Positions 46,671 through 59,870 are shown, counted from the first letter of the stretch. The stretch: 64,000 bases of DNA from Kappaphycus alvarezii (GCA_002205965.3 NADL03000740.1:372001-436000), one strand, 5' to 3'. A program made the numbers and translations. Notes: generated from the letters alone by a model not told the origin.

Positions 46671-49600
46671 GTTATTTTCTAAGAAAACTCGCCTTCTGTT
46701 TCTTACGGCCGCGTTTTTCTTGGGACCTTCGAGTAGTGCCTTGGGCCGATGGGCGCGGCAACCAGGAACAGTAGGCGGAAGCAGTGTCTCTATGGGAGGC
46801 GTTTCACGATACGTTCTAAGACTCAAACAGCAATTACATCGCCAAGAGAGCTCGAGGGATTATGTTGCAAGCGCAGCTGTACAGACGTGCAAGAGACCTG
46901 TGTAAGGCTATACCGGACAGCAAGAGTTGGTCCATTGATGATGAGCAGGCTATTGACTACACGTTGTACAAACGAGACCCTCTCGCAGTCGTATTTGATG
47001 TGTTTCAGGACTTTCTGGCTTTATTAAGCACCAAAAGACATTACCAAGAAACCTTCAAGAACTTCGAATCCCGCTTTCAGGCGCCAATGTCAAGGATCAA
47101 CTCTCACGGTACTCATGCTAAGCTCTCCGAGGCAATGGTCGGATTCGTCCTGTTGGCAAATGCTGATTTGGACAGCAACCAAAGAGTTTCTGTACTTGGC
47201 AACGCTGCACCCAGAGATTCGGAGCTAATGTCGAAGTCTACCACTAGCCACTACTTGTCAGCCATATCCTACGAGTCCATTGCGTCCGTTCTCAGGCAAT
47301 TTGACAAAATGAAAGCGCAGAAAGAAGACGCTGCGCGGTCGATCTCAGCCAATCACTTGCAGCACACGACTCGCGCTCGTAATTCAGCCCACTCGAAGGG
47401 CAAAAACAGCCGACAGCGCACTCAGATTGCGAAGCTGAAGGCCAGGACTAAACGTCACAAATACGGGGAGTTTGGTCACTGGAAGGAAACCACAAGGAAG
47501 ATGGGTCTTTGAATCCCGGAGTACAATCCTTGGACAGCCAAAGCGAGTGGGATAGACAGAACAGGGTACTAAAATTCGACATTGCGCAGCTGTATCGCGA
47601 GTTTGTTTCAGAGTGGGCACTGTACACACCGTTTGGCCACTTGTAGACGCTAGAGAACTGGACAGTGGCATTGAAGCCACAGAACGCAGTCTAATTGCGA
47701 GACCAGTGTGTCCAGCATGGAACGCTCAGCTGAAACCGATCCCTGTGGCAGTCGCATACCGACCATACTGGCAGTATGGCACAGACGAGCACAAAAAATC
47801 AGGCTCGGAGGATACTCGGATCGGCCGTGATTGATGCTGGAACGGACCAAGGTAATCCAATGCGGATCAGGCACTTAGTCCTTGCAGTGGGTTCTCCGTC
47901 GAGATGTAAATCGTCGTTGCGGCATACTTCACACGAGTCAGAACAAATTGGTGCAACCACCAGACTCTACTGGTGCTTTTCCCGGGTGGATCACCCTCGT
48001 CGACCATGACATGCAAACCTCCTATATATCCCGCATCCAGTGTTCAACTTTGACGCTGGAACCATTACAGAAGAAGGCAGAACTACGCCGTTATGTGCCA
48101 CTGCGACAGTCCGAAGAGACACCCTAAAGCCGTGGCGCGAAACAAAGAAGATCTTGGAAAAGGTTCAAAAGCACATTTGCGGTCATTAGACTTACACGGA
48201 CTTCAAGGTCATGCTCCAACGTAACGGAATCTGGAGCGACCATGTGGAAAAGTATCTGCAGTCCGTACTGGAGAGATGTACCAACTGGAGGACGAAAGTC
48301 AGGCCTATCGCAACCCGTAAGGTGTCTTTGGACTCGATGACTCGATCATTTAACGAAGTTGTGTGCATCGAACACATGTAACTTGGACGAAAACTGCGCT
48401 ATGCACATCATGGACACAGCTTAGCGATCCTCTACCGGCGCAGTAGTCGAAGACACATCCATAACGAACGCCATAGTCGTTTTGACGCACATTGGATCAC
48501 GCTGTTCTGGACCCCAAGCACAATTTTATACGACCGCGAACTAGATAAAAAGGCCTTTACGTCCTACTTGGAGGACATAGATATCGTAGAGAGACCGCTA
48601 CCTCCCGAAGACACTACAAGAACGTGCTGAAATCGAATCACAGGATCATCTGCGACGTATTCAAACGCATGAGGACATCCATCCCCCACGACGACAGGAC
48701 CTAGATGAGCGCGGAGAATGTTCAAAGAGCCTCTAGGATCTCGAAAGACCTCTATGGTAACGGGATACTTCAGAACACGAGTTGGAAAATGGGTAACCCC
48801 GACTCATCGAAGTCGGGAAACCACCAAAATTGCTCACAAAGGACCTTTTTGCAGCGCAAGAAACCATACTCGCGAAACTCGCACTCACTCTTATGCTCAG
48901 ATCCAAAGCAATCCTGGAAAGTCCAATCGCTGTCGGAGATCTCGTGCAGGTATTCGTGAAGAAAGACAAATCGAACAGAGGACAGTGGAATGATAAACGC
49001 CCTATACTGGCATTTGTCCTCCCCAATCCCACAGTAACTGTCCCAGGAGCCAGAGGCCGTAAGATGACGGCGGCTATAGCAGATGTAAGGACTGCTATAC
49101 GCCAGGACGAGCTAGCGGCCGCTGTGCAAGACCCCATTGATAAGATGGACCTAAACCTAGACTAAGCTGCGCACTACTTGAATGACAAAGTGGACCGAGC
49201 ACGAGGAATATCGCGCCCAGGCCCACGATAGACGCGAAGATTCAGACCACGAACAAGATGGTCTCGGCCCTCATTTTCCCTCCGTGGGCAATACGATCCA
49301 TGGATAACCAGTTGTACACTGGAAACGTACAAAAACGTGACACGCAGACAGGCAAGTACGGCATACAATTTAATGATGGGGACAGGGAGTCTCTCCTTCT
49401 CCAGAATGAGGTGTGGAACTGCGTTTCGCCTCATCAGGTAGCAGCGAGTCAGGACGACGCCCACACTGGGCGCCAACTAGAGGATGGCAAAGTAGAACTA
49501 TCCCGGGACAGGGCTGCAAAATAATGAGAAGCAGCTCATCGAACATTACCACCGAGTGTTCAGTTCCTCTGAGTTCATCTTGCAGCAAGAAAACGGTCTC

Positions 49601-51160
49601 CCTCTGTTTGCTACACAGAGCGCCTAGCAGAAGGAGAAAAATCGTTCAAAAGACAAGTCAGGGACGTTGCAGTGTCGCTGATACCCAGGAACGCGAATAT
49701 TGTAACTACAGACGTCTTTTTCAACAAGATAAAATGATTCGACGGATTTCTAACGCTAAAGGCCCGCATCACCGTACACGGGCACAGTGACAGCGACAAG
49801 GAAATCTTTAAGACGGACTCGGCAACCTGTCCGCCGCTGGGAATCCGCATCCTACCGTCACTCTCCACTGTGTTTCGGAGGACTCTGGCCTAAATTGACT
49901 TTAAGAGCGAGTTCCTTTGGGAATTCGCGCACAGAACCGTGCTAACACCCAGCGCGTGCCCATCTAGGCGTAGGCGTTATTTGCTCTTCTGTCTGCCGCG
50001 TACGGACCTGAAAATGCAGGCGCCAAATGGCAGCAACTTAGTGACTATGTTCTACACGCGCTTAAATTTTGGGCAACTGGTTCAGGTGACGCAATTATTC
50101 TACATGAAGACGGCCAAAAAAACCTCTATCGTAGCAGTGAAGGTAGTGGACGATATATTGCTCGCTGGATAGCGGGAAAAGCTCTCAACAATCATCGAAC
50201 GGATCAAGCAGTGTCACAAACTCGGCACAATAGTTTATGCACCGTGTTTCTTTCAATTGTATGGACTAACAATCACGCAGGATGAAGACATAAATGTGCT
50301 CATTGATGGAGACTACAAAATGCGATCGTATGAAGAGCCGTCGATCTCTCTTATTCGAAGGAACAAACTTGACTGCCCGCTCAACAGCTTTGAAGCCACA
50401 GCTTTGCATTCACTCAGCAGCTCCATCGAATGGATCGGTATTGAAGTGTCACCTTTTTGTGTGTTCTTCTCTTGCTATCTTCAGCAGAAAGGGCAAACTG
50501 CATTAGTCAAGGATTTAGTACTGCAGATAAACATGTTCCGGGGCCTTAAAAAGCACGGCACTGCTATTTCATTAAACAGAACCGCAGCCAAAGGGCAGTA
50601 CGAAGTGTCGGTTGTAGCTTTCTCAGACGCTAACTGCCCCAACAAGCATGACCAGCTTGGATACATAGCTGGACTTTTGTTTGGAGAGATAAAAGTCGAT
50701 TCGGTCTTTCAATTTCTGGCCTGGAGTTCGCAAAAGAAACACCGAACGGTAAAATCTATCGGTTAATCCGAGATTATCGCAGCTGACCAAGCTATTGAAG
50801 ATGGAAAAGCGTTGGCGAAGAAACCAACGGAGCTAGTAAGAGTTTTTGTGAGCTTGTGGATAGTTGCAGACTCGAAAGACTTGCACAAAACTCTCTATAA
50901 CATGCCGGAATGCAGTAGATGGCGCAATATATGGCGATGTTACAATCGTTAGGTACGAGTTCAAAACCCGCCAGGTGAATCAGATGATATGGATTCCGGG
51001 AAAATCAATCCCCTGGCCCTTTACCTAAGACAGAAAGTCCCATGTCAAGACCTTTGGAGTTGATGATGTACAACGAAAATATACCCGTGGATTTTCATCA
51101 AGCACTGTTTAACCGCTCGGACAAATCCGACAGATGAGAAAACATCCAAATAAGGGTGAA

Positions 51161-51511
51161 TATGGAACAAAATGATCCTTCACAGCAAGCGAACGAGCTG
51201 TGAATACGTACGATGGTCAAGACTACAGTACGGTACGCATCTGGGATGAAAACTGGACAGAGTAGTTACGATGTGCCGGCAACAGCAATTTTGCATGTAA
51301 CCACTACATTACTTATTTAGGTTGGTGAGGGAAGTACACTCCACGCAGGCGCGCAAGCCTGTAGAACTTACAGAAGATGTTTTTGGAGGTAGTTATAAGC
51401 ACTGCGCCCGACCGTAATACGCTAGCAAAAGAGAAGAGAAGGGCAGATCGACTCCAGTAAATTACCTCTACTATCGCAGGAAAACACCCGCTCAAGCGCA
51501 AACCTTTGATA
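51161..51511 (+). repeat. 3' LTR of copia element 3
   Basis: 351 bp, from TATGGAACAAAATGATCC to GCGCAAACCTTTGATA, followed at once by TSD TGCAG. A purine run (AAGGGTGAA) lies just upstream as a possible remnant of the polypurine tract. Confidence 0.9.
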
Positions 51512-51516
51512 TGCAG

Positions 51517-53930
51517 AGCCCGCTGATCGTTTGGGCTCTTGTGGAAGCCAGCTGCGAAAGAACCGCTGCATAAATATGGTGAGGTAAATGGACCGTCTTG
51601 TACGTTCGCAGTATAGAATATCCAGAAGGCAGTTGTGACGGTGCACTGCACCAACACCACCTTTGCAGGTTTTTACGTAATGGCCCATTGTGTTGAAGAG
51701 AGGGGGGCAATATAGTTACATTCAAGGAAGGTAAGGCAGCGCTGGAGGCCACAGAATATCGGGTTGCCTGAGTGTAGGTCGACCATCGTGCGCCATATCT
51801 CCCTAGAGGTGTAAAGTTCGGTGAAAGACAGCTGGAGTGTTGAGAAGTGGGCAGAAGCCGTGGAGGAAAAAGTGGAGGCCATAAAAGTGAACAGGTGCGA
51901 AGAAGAGGCGGTAGAGACCGATCAGTGTAGCAAGGAGGAGCGGGAGAGGTGGAAATGATGGGTAATCACCTCCTAAAGGGAGAGGGCGGCATTGTGGTGG
52001 AGGTAGTGGGAGCGTGGTTAGCGGGGCGTCAATTTCGTACATTTGGCATATACTTATACAATTTTACAATCAAAAGATTTTTAGAACTGTTAAAATCACG
52101 CCTTTTCTCGTAAATATAATCTATTAGGGATTGAAGACATCGGCGAGGCAGAAAAAAATTCCATTCAAAAGGTCTCATGTCTCCGCCGTTTAAAATCTGG
52201 AAAATTCATCCGTTCAATTCGTCGACTCAATCCTCTAAGTCCAGATTCACAGCCAACACACCTCAAATTAAGTATGGTCTGAGAAGCCCAAGGTAATACT
52301 TGATTTTTGAAAAATGCGATGTTTTACTGAATCATTTCTTCATTTCTGAGCCGCGGAGGTACCTCAGAGCCCAATTTGTTGGAGCCAATCTGAAGGGTCT
52401 GGGCTAGACTTACTTATACACCCCATTTTCATACCTAGGACTGTGGAACGGCAATTAACGACGAAAGAGTTTTACTCTCATCAATTACTGGGGCTGTACG
52501 TTCTGACCAAGTGTGAATTTTGCTGACTGGGGGAGTTCCGAAACCAGCCGAGAAATATTTGGCCAACGGCAACATAAATCCATACTCCCACCAACCTGTG
52601 TGTGATTGTAGCCAATTGGGATTTGGCCGTTGCCGAGAACCTGTTCAAAGAATCATAAATACGGGGAGCTCCCAATTTATAACAGCCACCAACAAGAGCG
52701 GCGCACGGAATATATACCAGCGCTCTGAATTGGCGGCCATATTGCTCTAAAATACTCCAAAGCGTTCGTCCGGGACCGAACCCCCGCTTAAATAGTGCAG
52801 TCTGTGGCAAAAAAAAATTGCCAAAGAGAATTTTTGGAGATCCACTGTGGCCCTCTGAGCTCCTCATTGCTTTGTCCGGTCACTGATTACATAAAAATCC
52901 ATGATCCCAAAGAAAATCTCGAGACAATTGCGAGACAGTCTGACAATGATCGGTAGACCTGGAATCTGGGACAATCCGCGTTTATTTTTGGCAGCCGGAA
53001 CGGGGAGAAAATTGACTCCAAATGTCTATGGATTCCTCCCATTCTATGAGATTCTGGGCCACCACGCGACTTTTCTTCCCCCATTTCACTTCAAAACACT
53101 TGCCTATTCACCGAGCAGCTTTCAACTCTAACTCTGCGACAATCCTCCCCCGACCACCTATTAACTGCTCCTTAGATGAATAGCATTCACCTCCAAGGTC
53201 CCCAACTACATCCTCTCTAGCCCACCGTGGTCTATTCCTCACATCAATAGCTTTCACCTCCATCGTGGCACCCAGACACACCTCTGTCATTTACCCTCTT
53301 TCATACTCCTCAGAGTAGCATTAACCTTCAATTCGGAGCCAAAAACACAAACCGGCGATGCATGCGACTAATTACACAGCACCTCCAGAATTTTGCGCCC
53401 GAAAAGGGTATTACCGCACCCAACGGATTGGGTCTCCCCATTACTGCCAATAGTTGGGAGGAATTGGTTCCACACAGTTTGCAACGGTTTGACTCGCTGA
53501 CGAGGAGCCCGACGAGAACGGAAATGATTGGAACCCGTACAAACCACTCCCAGCAACACGCAACAGGGGAGTGATCCTTCAGTAAATTTTTCTAAAAAAT
53601 GAGCGAAGTATTCAAGTTAGAAAAATTTCCCCATATTTTCAATCAATTACTCACTCCAGATTCCATTTTCACCTTCACCAACTTTTCTTCGGACAAGTCC
53701 GAACGTCCCAGATTCTTCTTTTCACTAGGGCAAAACAACATTCAGCTCAAAAAAGTCACTGGACAATACTTTCTTCAACCGAAATTCCAAAGATCCTCGA
53801 AAAATTACCGAAACCACGCTAACATGCGAACGCGGTTTCCTAAGTCCGATTTCAAGTGTATCGGGCCAGAAGTTTCACTTCGCAATACGAAAATTGTTTC
53901 CGGGTCCGTCGAAGAGATTCACTGAGAGAA
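51517..53930. other. Unassigned DNA of moderate GC content
   Basis: Several open frames exceed 70 codons: 51803-52042 (-), 52481-52867 (-, 128 codons), 52520-52750 (+), 52901-53131 (+) and 53599-53925 (+, 108 codons). None shows a family motif, and frames on opposite strands overlap. The composition suggests former coding or element sequence rather than desert. The longest, 52481-52867, has a mildly hydrophobic C-terminal half (ITHRLVGVWIYVAVGQIFL) that might be a membrane segment. I would not call a gene here. Confidence 0.3.
53170..53335. repeat. Degenerate tandem repeat, about 68-bp unit, three copies
   Basis: AATAGCATTCACCTCCAAGG (about 53179), AATAGCTTTCACCTCCATCG (about 53246) and GTAGCATTAACCTTCAATTC (about 53315) are evenly spaced, with CTC-rich sequence between them. 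It may be a decayed minisatellite or an internal repeat of a lost protein. Confidence 0.55.
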
Positions 53931-56470
53931 AAAGTACATCCCCTCCACTAAATACTGAGGACGAAGCGAGATGTGTCATATAGGTTAAATATGTATCCTT
54001 ACACCTGGGGAGCGTCAAACCAGAAGGTCTTTTGAACTGGGGGAAGGGGAGGATCCATTTCCTGTATTGGAGAGATGTTCCCTTAAACCCGCAGAGTTGC
54101 TGTCTAGGCAATGTACTTAATTCTAAACCATTAGCTCCAGAGAAAGTACCCAGGAGAATGTACACTGCAATAGACTAGGTGCGAACAGCCGAATTTCATT
54201 GGCCAACGCAGACGCGATTAATTCTCACGCGAGTTCAGGACCTAGTAGGAGGAATAGTGCAATTCAACACCGCCAACGGAGATATACACATGCATTTAAA
54301 TAAGTTGACTCTTTACAGGAAGAAACTTGAAAAAGTAAAAAGAAATCGATGAAAGGTCACGTGGTTGAATATATTAATGGAGCTAGACCGGATACACTAT
54401 GTAAATTGTATAGCCCGGGTGAGAAGAATATTTTTGAGGGTCCAAAAGCACGTGAAATTCAAACCTAACGATTTTTCGTGACATTTTCGATAATATGTTT
54501 GTCTCTTAGTGGCCCCGAAACTTACATTAGCGTTGAAAGTAATAACCTAGAATGTGCACGGTAGCGAAATTTTGAATTTTTTTTTGCCTTCTGGCATTGA
54601 TGACAGAATTATAATTCAACAAAGAAGATTATTTCTGAAGTTCTAGGTCTCCGTTATGGAAGTACCTTGTTTTGGACGTATTAAGACAAAAAGCAGTTTT
54701 GAGAAACTTCACGAAAATATTTTGTTCTCTGGTATCAGACCGCTCTCAAATGTCGAAACAAATAGCGCAACTAGAAAGTGGAACCCAAACGGCTATTTTT
54801 GGACACTTTCAATACTCATATAATGCTAAAATTCAAACCTTGATCTCAAATTTGTGTGAGTGGAAGAAGTTTTCACTTGTACGGGATAGATACAATATGG
54901 ATTGAAGAGAAACCTTCTCATTGTATGTACTTAGATAAAAAACAAGAGATTAGTTATGAGTTACGGACTGAAGCACTACGAAGAATTAGAATCAAGCCTC
55001 GTGTCAGTTTTTGCAATTACGTAGAAGATTAAAACCAAGATATAAGTCATTTTCTGTATAAAAGTAAGAAACTAATGAAATTCATTGCGTCTTGGTTCGG
55101 ATCTGAAAGGAATGTATGCGATTATTCCCTTTAGATTCTGTGCAATCCGCTGAATTGTTGACATTCAAAGGTATAAACTACGTCAGCGTCCTCGAGACTG
55201 CTACAATATTCTATCCGACGAAATTTATTTCTCAAAACGGAGCACCAAACCGTAGCATGGTTCAATTATTTTGTAAATAAAAATGATGCTGCCATGGCGG
55301 ATTGTTCGTGTTCGAAGATATTTTGAAATTGCTGTAAGCACGAAGAAAAAGGAGTATCAAAGATAGAAGGAAAAGTGAAGGTCAATATCAGGTCTTGCAG
55401 AGATTTTAGTTCCTAGAACAGAGATACCTGAGATGTGCAGATTGTATTGCATTACCTGCTCTACGATTGATTATCACAACAGATGCACTGAGAATTATCT
55501 CCAATTTATAAGGAAGTATAAATTTAAGTAATCTTTTACTGGATTTAACAATTCATTGCTTTCCATTCTCTGTCTAGATTAACGGAAGCTACAAGAAGGA
55601 TTGAGTGGAGCGGGCGACTTTGTCATCATAACGGTTTCTGATACCAGTAGGCCTCCATATTCATCCATGCTACTTAAAATAGTAAAATAATGAGGAAATG
55701 AAAATCTTTACTAAGCAATATATAAGAAATAGTATGGATTTTAAATGGTAAGTAATAAAAGAATTAAAATAAACTAAAACCAAAAATAAAGATGAAAGAT
55801 TTATCACTACAAAACTTCCAAATATGTTTTCGTTGACTGCATTCGATAGCGTAAGAAAGAAGATACTATCTATCACCCCAAAATTAGGAGTGATTTTTTC
55901 GCGAATTACCACAAAGTGGTTCCCGATATTTGAATCCGCCATTGAAAAGTTATCATATTTGATTATAGCAGTCACAATTATTGTCGTAGTCAATATAAAA
56001 GCATATTCTTGTTATTTCAGCTCCCCGAAGAAAAGTTCTCTGCCTGTAAAATAGCTATATTGAACGAAATACCCCTTCGTTAGATTTCGCCTGATACTGT
56101 CTCACGTTTAAGTAGGAGTTGAAGAAGTCCTTAGAGTTATTGAGAAATCGTTGAGCCACATTAGACAAATGAAGTTTTAGATTTCAATTGAAAATTGAAC
56201 TCAGTGAGGATCTGAACTTTAATCTTATGTCGTGCAGTAGTCTAAGACCCTCTTGAGGCGGACCTGGAATCACTGCATTCCACAGGATATATTTGACACG
56301 CAAAATTTATTGCGAATTTAAACGAGGATTGTGATAGATAAAGATTTATTAGCAGGAAAACTGACCGGGGAGCAGATTTTTGTATCAAATTTTCGAAGGG
56401 TTATTAGTGATTGAAAATGATTATTTGTGAGAGATACTATTTCTATTCCATCGAGTATGTACAAAACTGT
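53931..56470. other. AT-rich spacer, no genes seen
   Basis: Mostly AT-rich and A-rich on the + strand from about 54.3 kb. The frames at 54672-54905 (+) and 55670-55993 (-, 107 codons, Ile/Phe/Leu-rich) are compatible with chance in this composition. Confidence 0.4.
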
Positions 56471-56477
56471 GTTAGTA

Positions 56478-56567
56478 ACAGGGAAAAACATGTGGGTTGA
56501 TTTAACATTTGAAAGATATGGTCGGTTGTAGCCCGGAATATCCTACAGGGTGCGCAGTAATACCTCT
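56478..56567 (-). repeat. R3 dispersed repeat, copy 3, 90 bp, with 7-bp TSD
   Basis: On the + strand from ACAGGGAAAAACATGTGGG through ACATTTGAAAGATATGGTCG to AGTAATACCTCT. On the minus strand the end is AAATCAACCCACATG, then TTTTTCCCTGT. Flanking GTTAGTA at 56471-56477 and 56568-56574 is a perfect 7-bp TSD. It lies alone in AT-rich DNA, 12 kb from the nearest relative, which shows that R3 is mobile and not a local duplication. Confidence 0.85.
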
Positions 56568-56574
56568 GTTAGTA

Positions 56575-59500
56575 CAGCTGCTGTAATAATTTGAATAAGT
56601 TTCGGTGTCTAATAGATAAACGCCTAGAAACTCTACGTTGTCTTGTAGCGTTTGAACCTTGATCCTCATCAATTTCTGTCAACTATTTGATAAATGAAAT
56701 GGAAATTGTTAAAGCTCCATAGTTTATGAAAGAAATGTATTATTTTCAAGGAAGTAGAAGTAAGAAAATTACGGAGATATAGAAGGAACCGAATGGAGGA
56801 GCGCTAAAAATTTGTATGAACAACTCCTTGAATTGAGGATTGTTTAATTATGTTTACCTGGATGCGAAAAATTTGTTGGATGAAAAAAACGGCCTTTAGA
56901 ATCAAAAGAAGAGAAAAAGATCAAAATGTAGCGACATTTAGGGCGCTAAGAGGTGCACCATTAGTTATAATCAGCATATTTATAGGTTTTATTGATTGGA
57001 AACAAAGATTTTCAGATGTGAAAACATTACTATAATCACTTAAATAGTGCGAATTTTGAGGCTACTTGCTTTAGTAACTCAATTTACATCTTGGTGAAAC
57101 TATTGATGGGTTTCACAGCAAAATACGTTAATTTTTAAAAATATACTGATATTCGTTTGGGATTCATGTACCAAAAATTATTTAATCATTTGGTAGCACT
57201 TATTGCAGTATAATTTTTGTCTTAGAACGGCTATTGTCGCTAACATTGAGCTTGAGTATATTCTCATATCTTCCATTCGCTCTGGAAAAACCTGTTGCGC
57301 ATATTAGTGTTGACATCTTCCAGGACAGGTAAGTATCTTCACAATGTTGTGCATCATATTCTAGACTGAAGAAGCTTATACTCAAATTAATCGAGTTAAT
57401 TGAATCTTCACATAGCGATTAGGTCGAAAGTAAAGTACAGTATTTAGAAAACTGTCTCTATGATTACATCAATTTAACGTAATAAAATACCGTACTTTAG
57501 GTAAATATACTGGGTTAGCCCTTTAAGAATGTATAGAAAAATTAAAAGTTGAGTCCCCAACTTTTGTACATTTGATGAAAGTAGGAAGGGTACATAATTT
57601 TGAGCAACAAATTTGTGTCATTATTTTCATGCAATCAAATTGAAAAGGAAAAATCGCAACTTATGGCATCCTCAATAGATGAGTTTTAGTGTTTCTACTG
57701 TAATAGCAACAAGAAATCGCAGATTTTTTTCCAGAAATATAATTGAAAAGTGTTACATCCCAGTTCAAGTAGATAGATTACGAAGAAAAGAGTAGCAAAT
57801 TAATGACAATAGAAGGTTAAGGTTATTTCAAAGGTTATTAAGAGAGCAAATAAAGACGAGGATTTTTACTTATCTCAATGACCGAATCATAATTAGGAAC
57901 TGGACGATTAGAAAAGTTTCGATCTACTTGCAATTTTCTAAAAATAAATTTTTGAAGGATGCTGTGCTCATCAAATCGAATAACTTTGAGTTTCAAGAAT
58001 TACATAAAAGCAAATCAAGATAAAATTTTGGAGATATTGCTAGGTAGGCTTCAAAAGATCAAAAAATGCGAACGTGGGACAGTTTGAGGGGGTTTGTGCA
58101 TACCAGGATCTCGGGTTTTGAGAAAAGCTTTTATCATTGCCGGAAAAACATATAAAATTATATTGGGTCTCGAAGATATTTAAAACTAAATGATATCGTC
58201 TGTGAAAAAAGGATGGACTAAAAAAATTGTAAGATGTTCAACTATAAATATGAACCAGTTTAAATATTACGCTGAGAACTTCGTAGCAAATATCTATATG
58301 ACTCCATTTACTTTTTCGACCGGACTTTCCATCATGTTTTCCAGTCCCAACTTTCTATTTCACGATTCGTATGTACTATTTTTTCGACATCACTAGCTTA
58401 TACAGTAAGTAATTTCAATTTTTAACACTAGGAAACATATAGTCTAGGTGCCAAAGATTTCATGAATTTTAGTATGAATTCTCTTAATCTGTGTATTATT
58501 CTTACAAAAGCACGAGTTATTGTATTGAAGTGATGTTTTGGGAACTATGTTGATTTTTTTATTAGAGGCAACTTTCATCGTTCAATGAATCCTAGGAACA
58601 CAATAATAATGTGAAATCGAGGAATTATTTACAGGACTGGGCCACAATAGAATCTCAGGAATATGAGTCGATCATTTTGCACCAAGATAGTAACTTTCTT
58701 GATTGAAACTAGCATTATAATTTACGCGTACTTGGAATTGTCTTTAGACAAATAGAAATACGCTCCCAATTTTTTTGAAAATTTATTTGAAGAATCTATT
58801 CTCAACACTCTAAAAGGGACAGTTTTAGCTGCAAATATTTTTAATTGTCATAAATCTCTGTTTAAAATGTACCCAATGCTAGCAAACAAATTTGAGATAG
58901 ATTTAGAACGTTTTGTTTAAGTACAATATGCTCTTTTCCTTGTTAATCACAGGAGATACCTTAAATAACTTGCACTCAATACTTTCTAAGACAAATATTA
59001 TCTTTTCTGGGAACGTTAGCACGAAGTTTGATTATTTGGCTGCAGCATAAAAGCACCAAAATTTTGACTGTAAGAAATGAATTTTTTTATCGGAGACAGA
59101 GTGTGAAAGTAATATTTTCTAATTAATATTTTGTCCCAATTATTCTTCGTGATAAAAGTGGGAGGCAGAAGTAGGTATATATTTAAAGTCACTAGTATTA
59201 TAATTTAAGAGCACTTGAAATGCCCGGTATACCACAGACTAGAAGAAATAAGTGCCTTCAGATTGAAAAAATAGATGACCTCCACATAAAAACGATAATA
59301 AGGACCTTATTGAGGACTAAGTCGACTTCTTCCTCCCAACTTTTAAATATTATACTCAAAGCATAGTTGGAAAAAGTTAATGTTTTGCGAGAATATTTTA
59401 GAGTCCCGCTGTAATTCTATTTCTCCTACGTAGAGGTTCGTACTTATTTTTAAAGATTTGATAGCCTGAGAACCTTATTGGCTATCTTGCACACATGAAA

Positions 59501-59870
59501 AGTATAAAATATATTTCAAGAGGATAACAAAACACGGGTAAAAATAAATGGTAAGGCGACAGGTTCTCCTTCGAAAGAAGATATTCTCAGTGCCCCTACA
59601 CCTGTTTATAACTAATTGGCCACCGTTGCGGATATGTAAAAGTACTTTGGGATCAGCACTTGGAAGGTTAGAGAGCCGTTTCCTTACTTTAATTGCCATA
59701 AATGGATGGGGGAAACACTTCTTTGGAAGATGATAGAGTATGGTTTGACAAGAACTAAATTTAAAAATAGAAGCGACGTGAAGAAGAATGAGAACAATGA
59801 TAGTGCCAAAATTCAAATAATTTAATCATCCGTCTTTTCGAGTGCTACTTCAGAAGAGGTAAAAAGTGTT
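56575..59870. other. AT-rich desert, no genes seen
   Basis: Short chance frames only. The longest (59475-59816, minus, 113 codons) has moderate complexity and includes a hydrophobic start (TIIVLILLHVASIF) but no motif I know. An opposing open frame lies on the + strand at 59548-59733. Both sit in a locally GC-richer island that may be a small fragment of something inserted. Confidence 0.4.

Larger units (their letters stand above)
46317..51511 (+). mobile_element. Ty1/copia retrotransposon 3 (GalEa-like), both LTRs present, broken
   Basis: LTR element of 5,195 bp with 5-bp TSD TGCAG (46312-46316 and 51512-51516). Parts on the + strand: gag about 46,720-47,510 with a decayed CCHC knuckle at its end, protease zone about 47,550-47,900, integrase about 48,190-49,540, reverse transcriptase about 49,600-50,200, RNase H about 50,600-51,050. 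Order and wording place it with element 2 in the copia group. The LTRs begin TAT/TCT and end ATA instead of TG...CA. LTR identity is about 86-88% by eye, so it is clearly older than element 2. Coding parts are broken in some fifteen to twenty places. The five bases after the 5' LTR (GTTAT) equal the start of the element 2 primer site, with the rest decayed. Confidence 0.9.

Noticed and set aside
52755-52790. GGGACCGAACCCCC as a possible tRNA T-arm on the minus strand
   Set aside because: The invariant A in the loop is missing, and no D-arm or acceptor stem could be found at tRNA distance.
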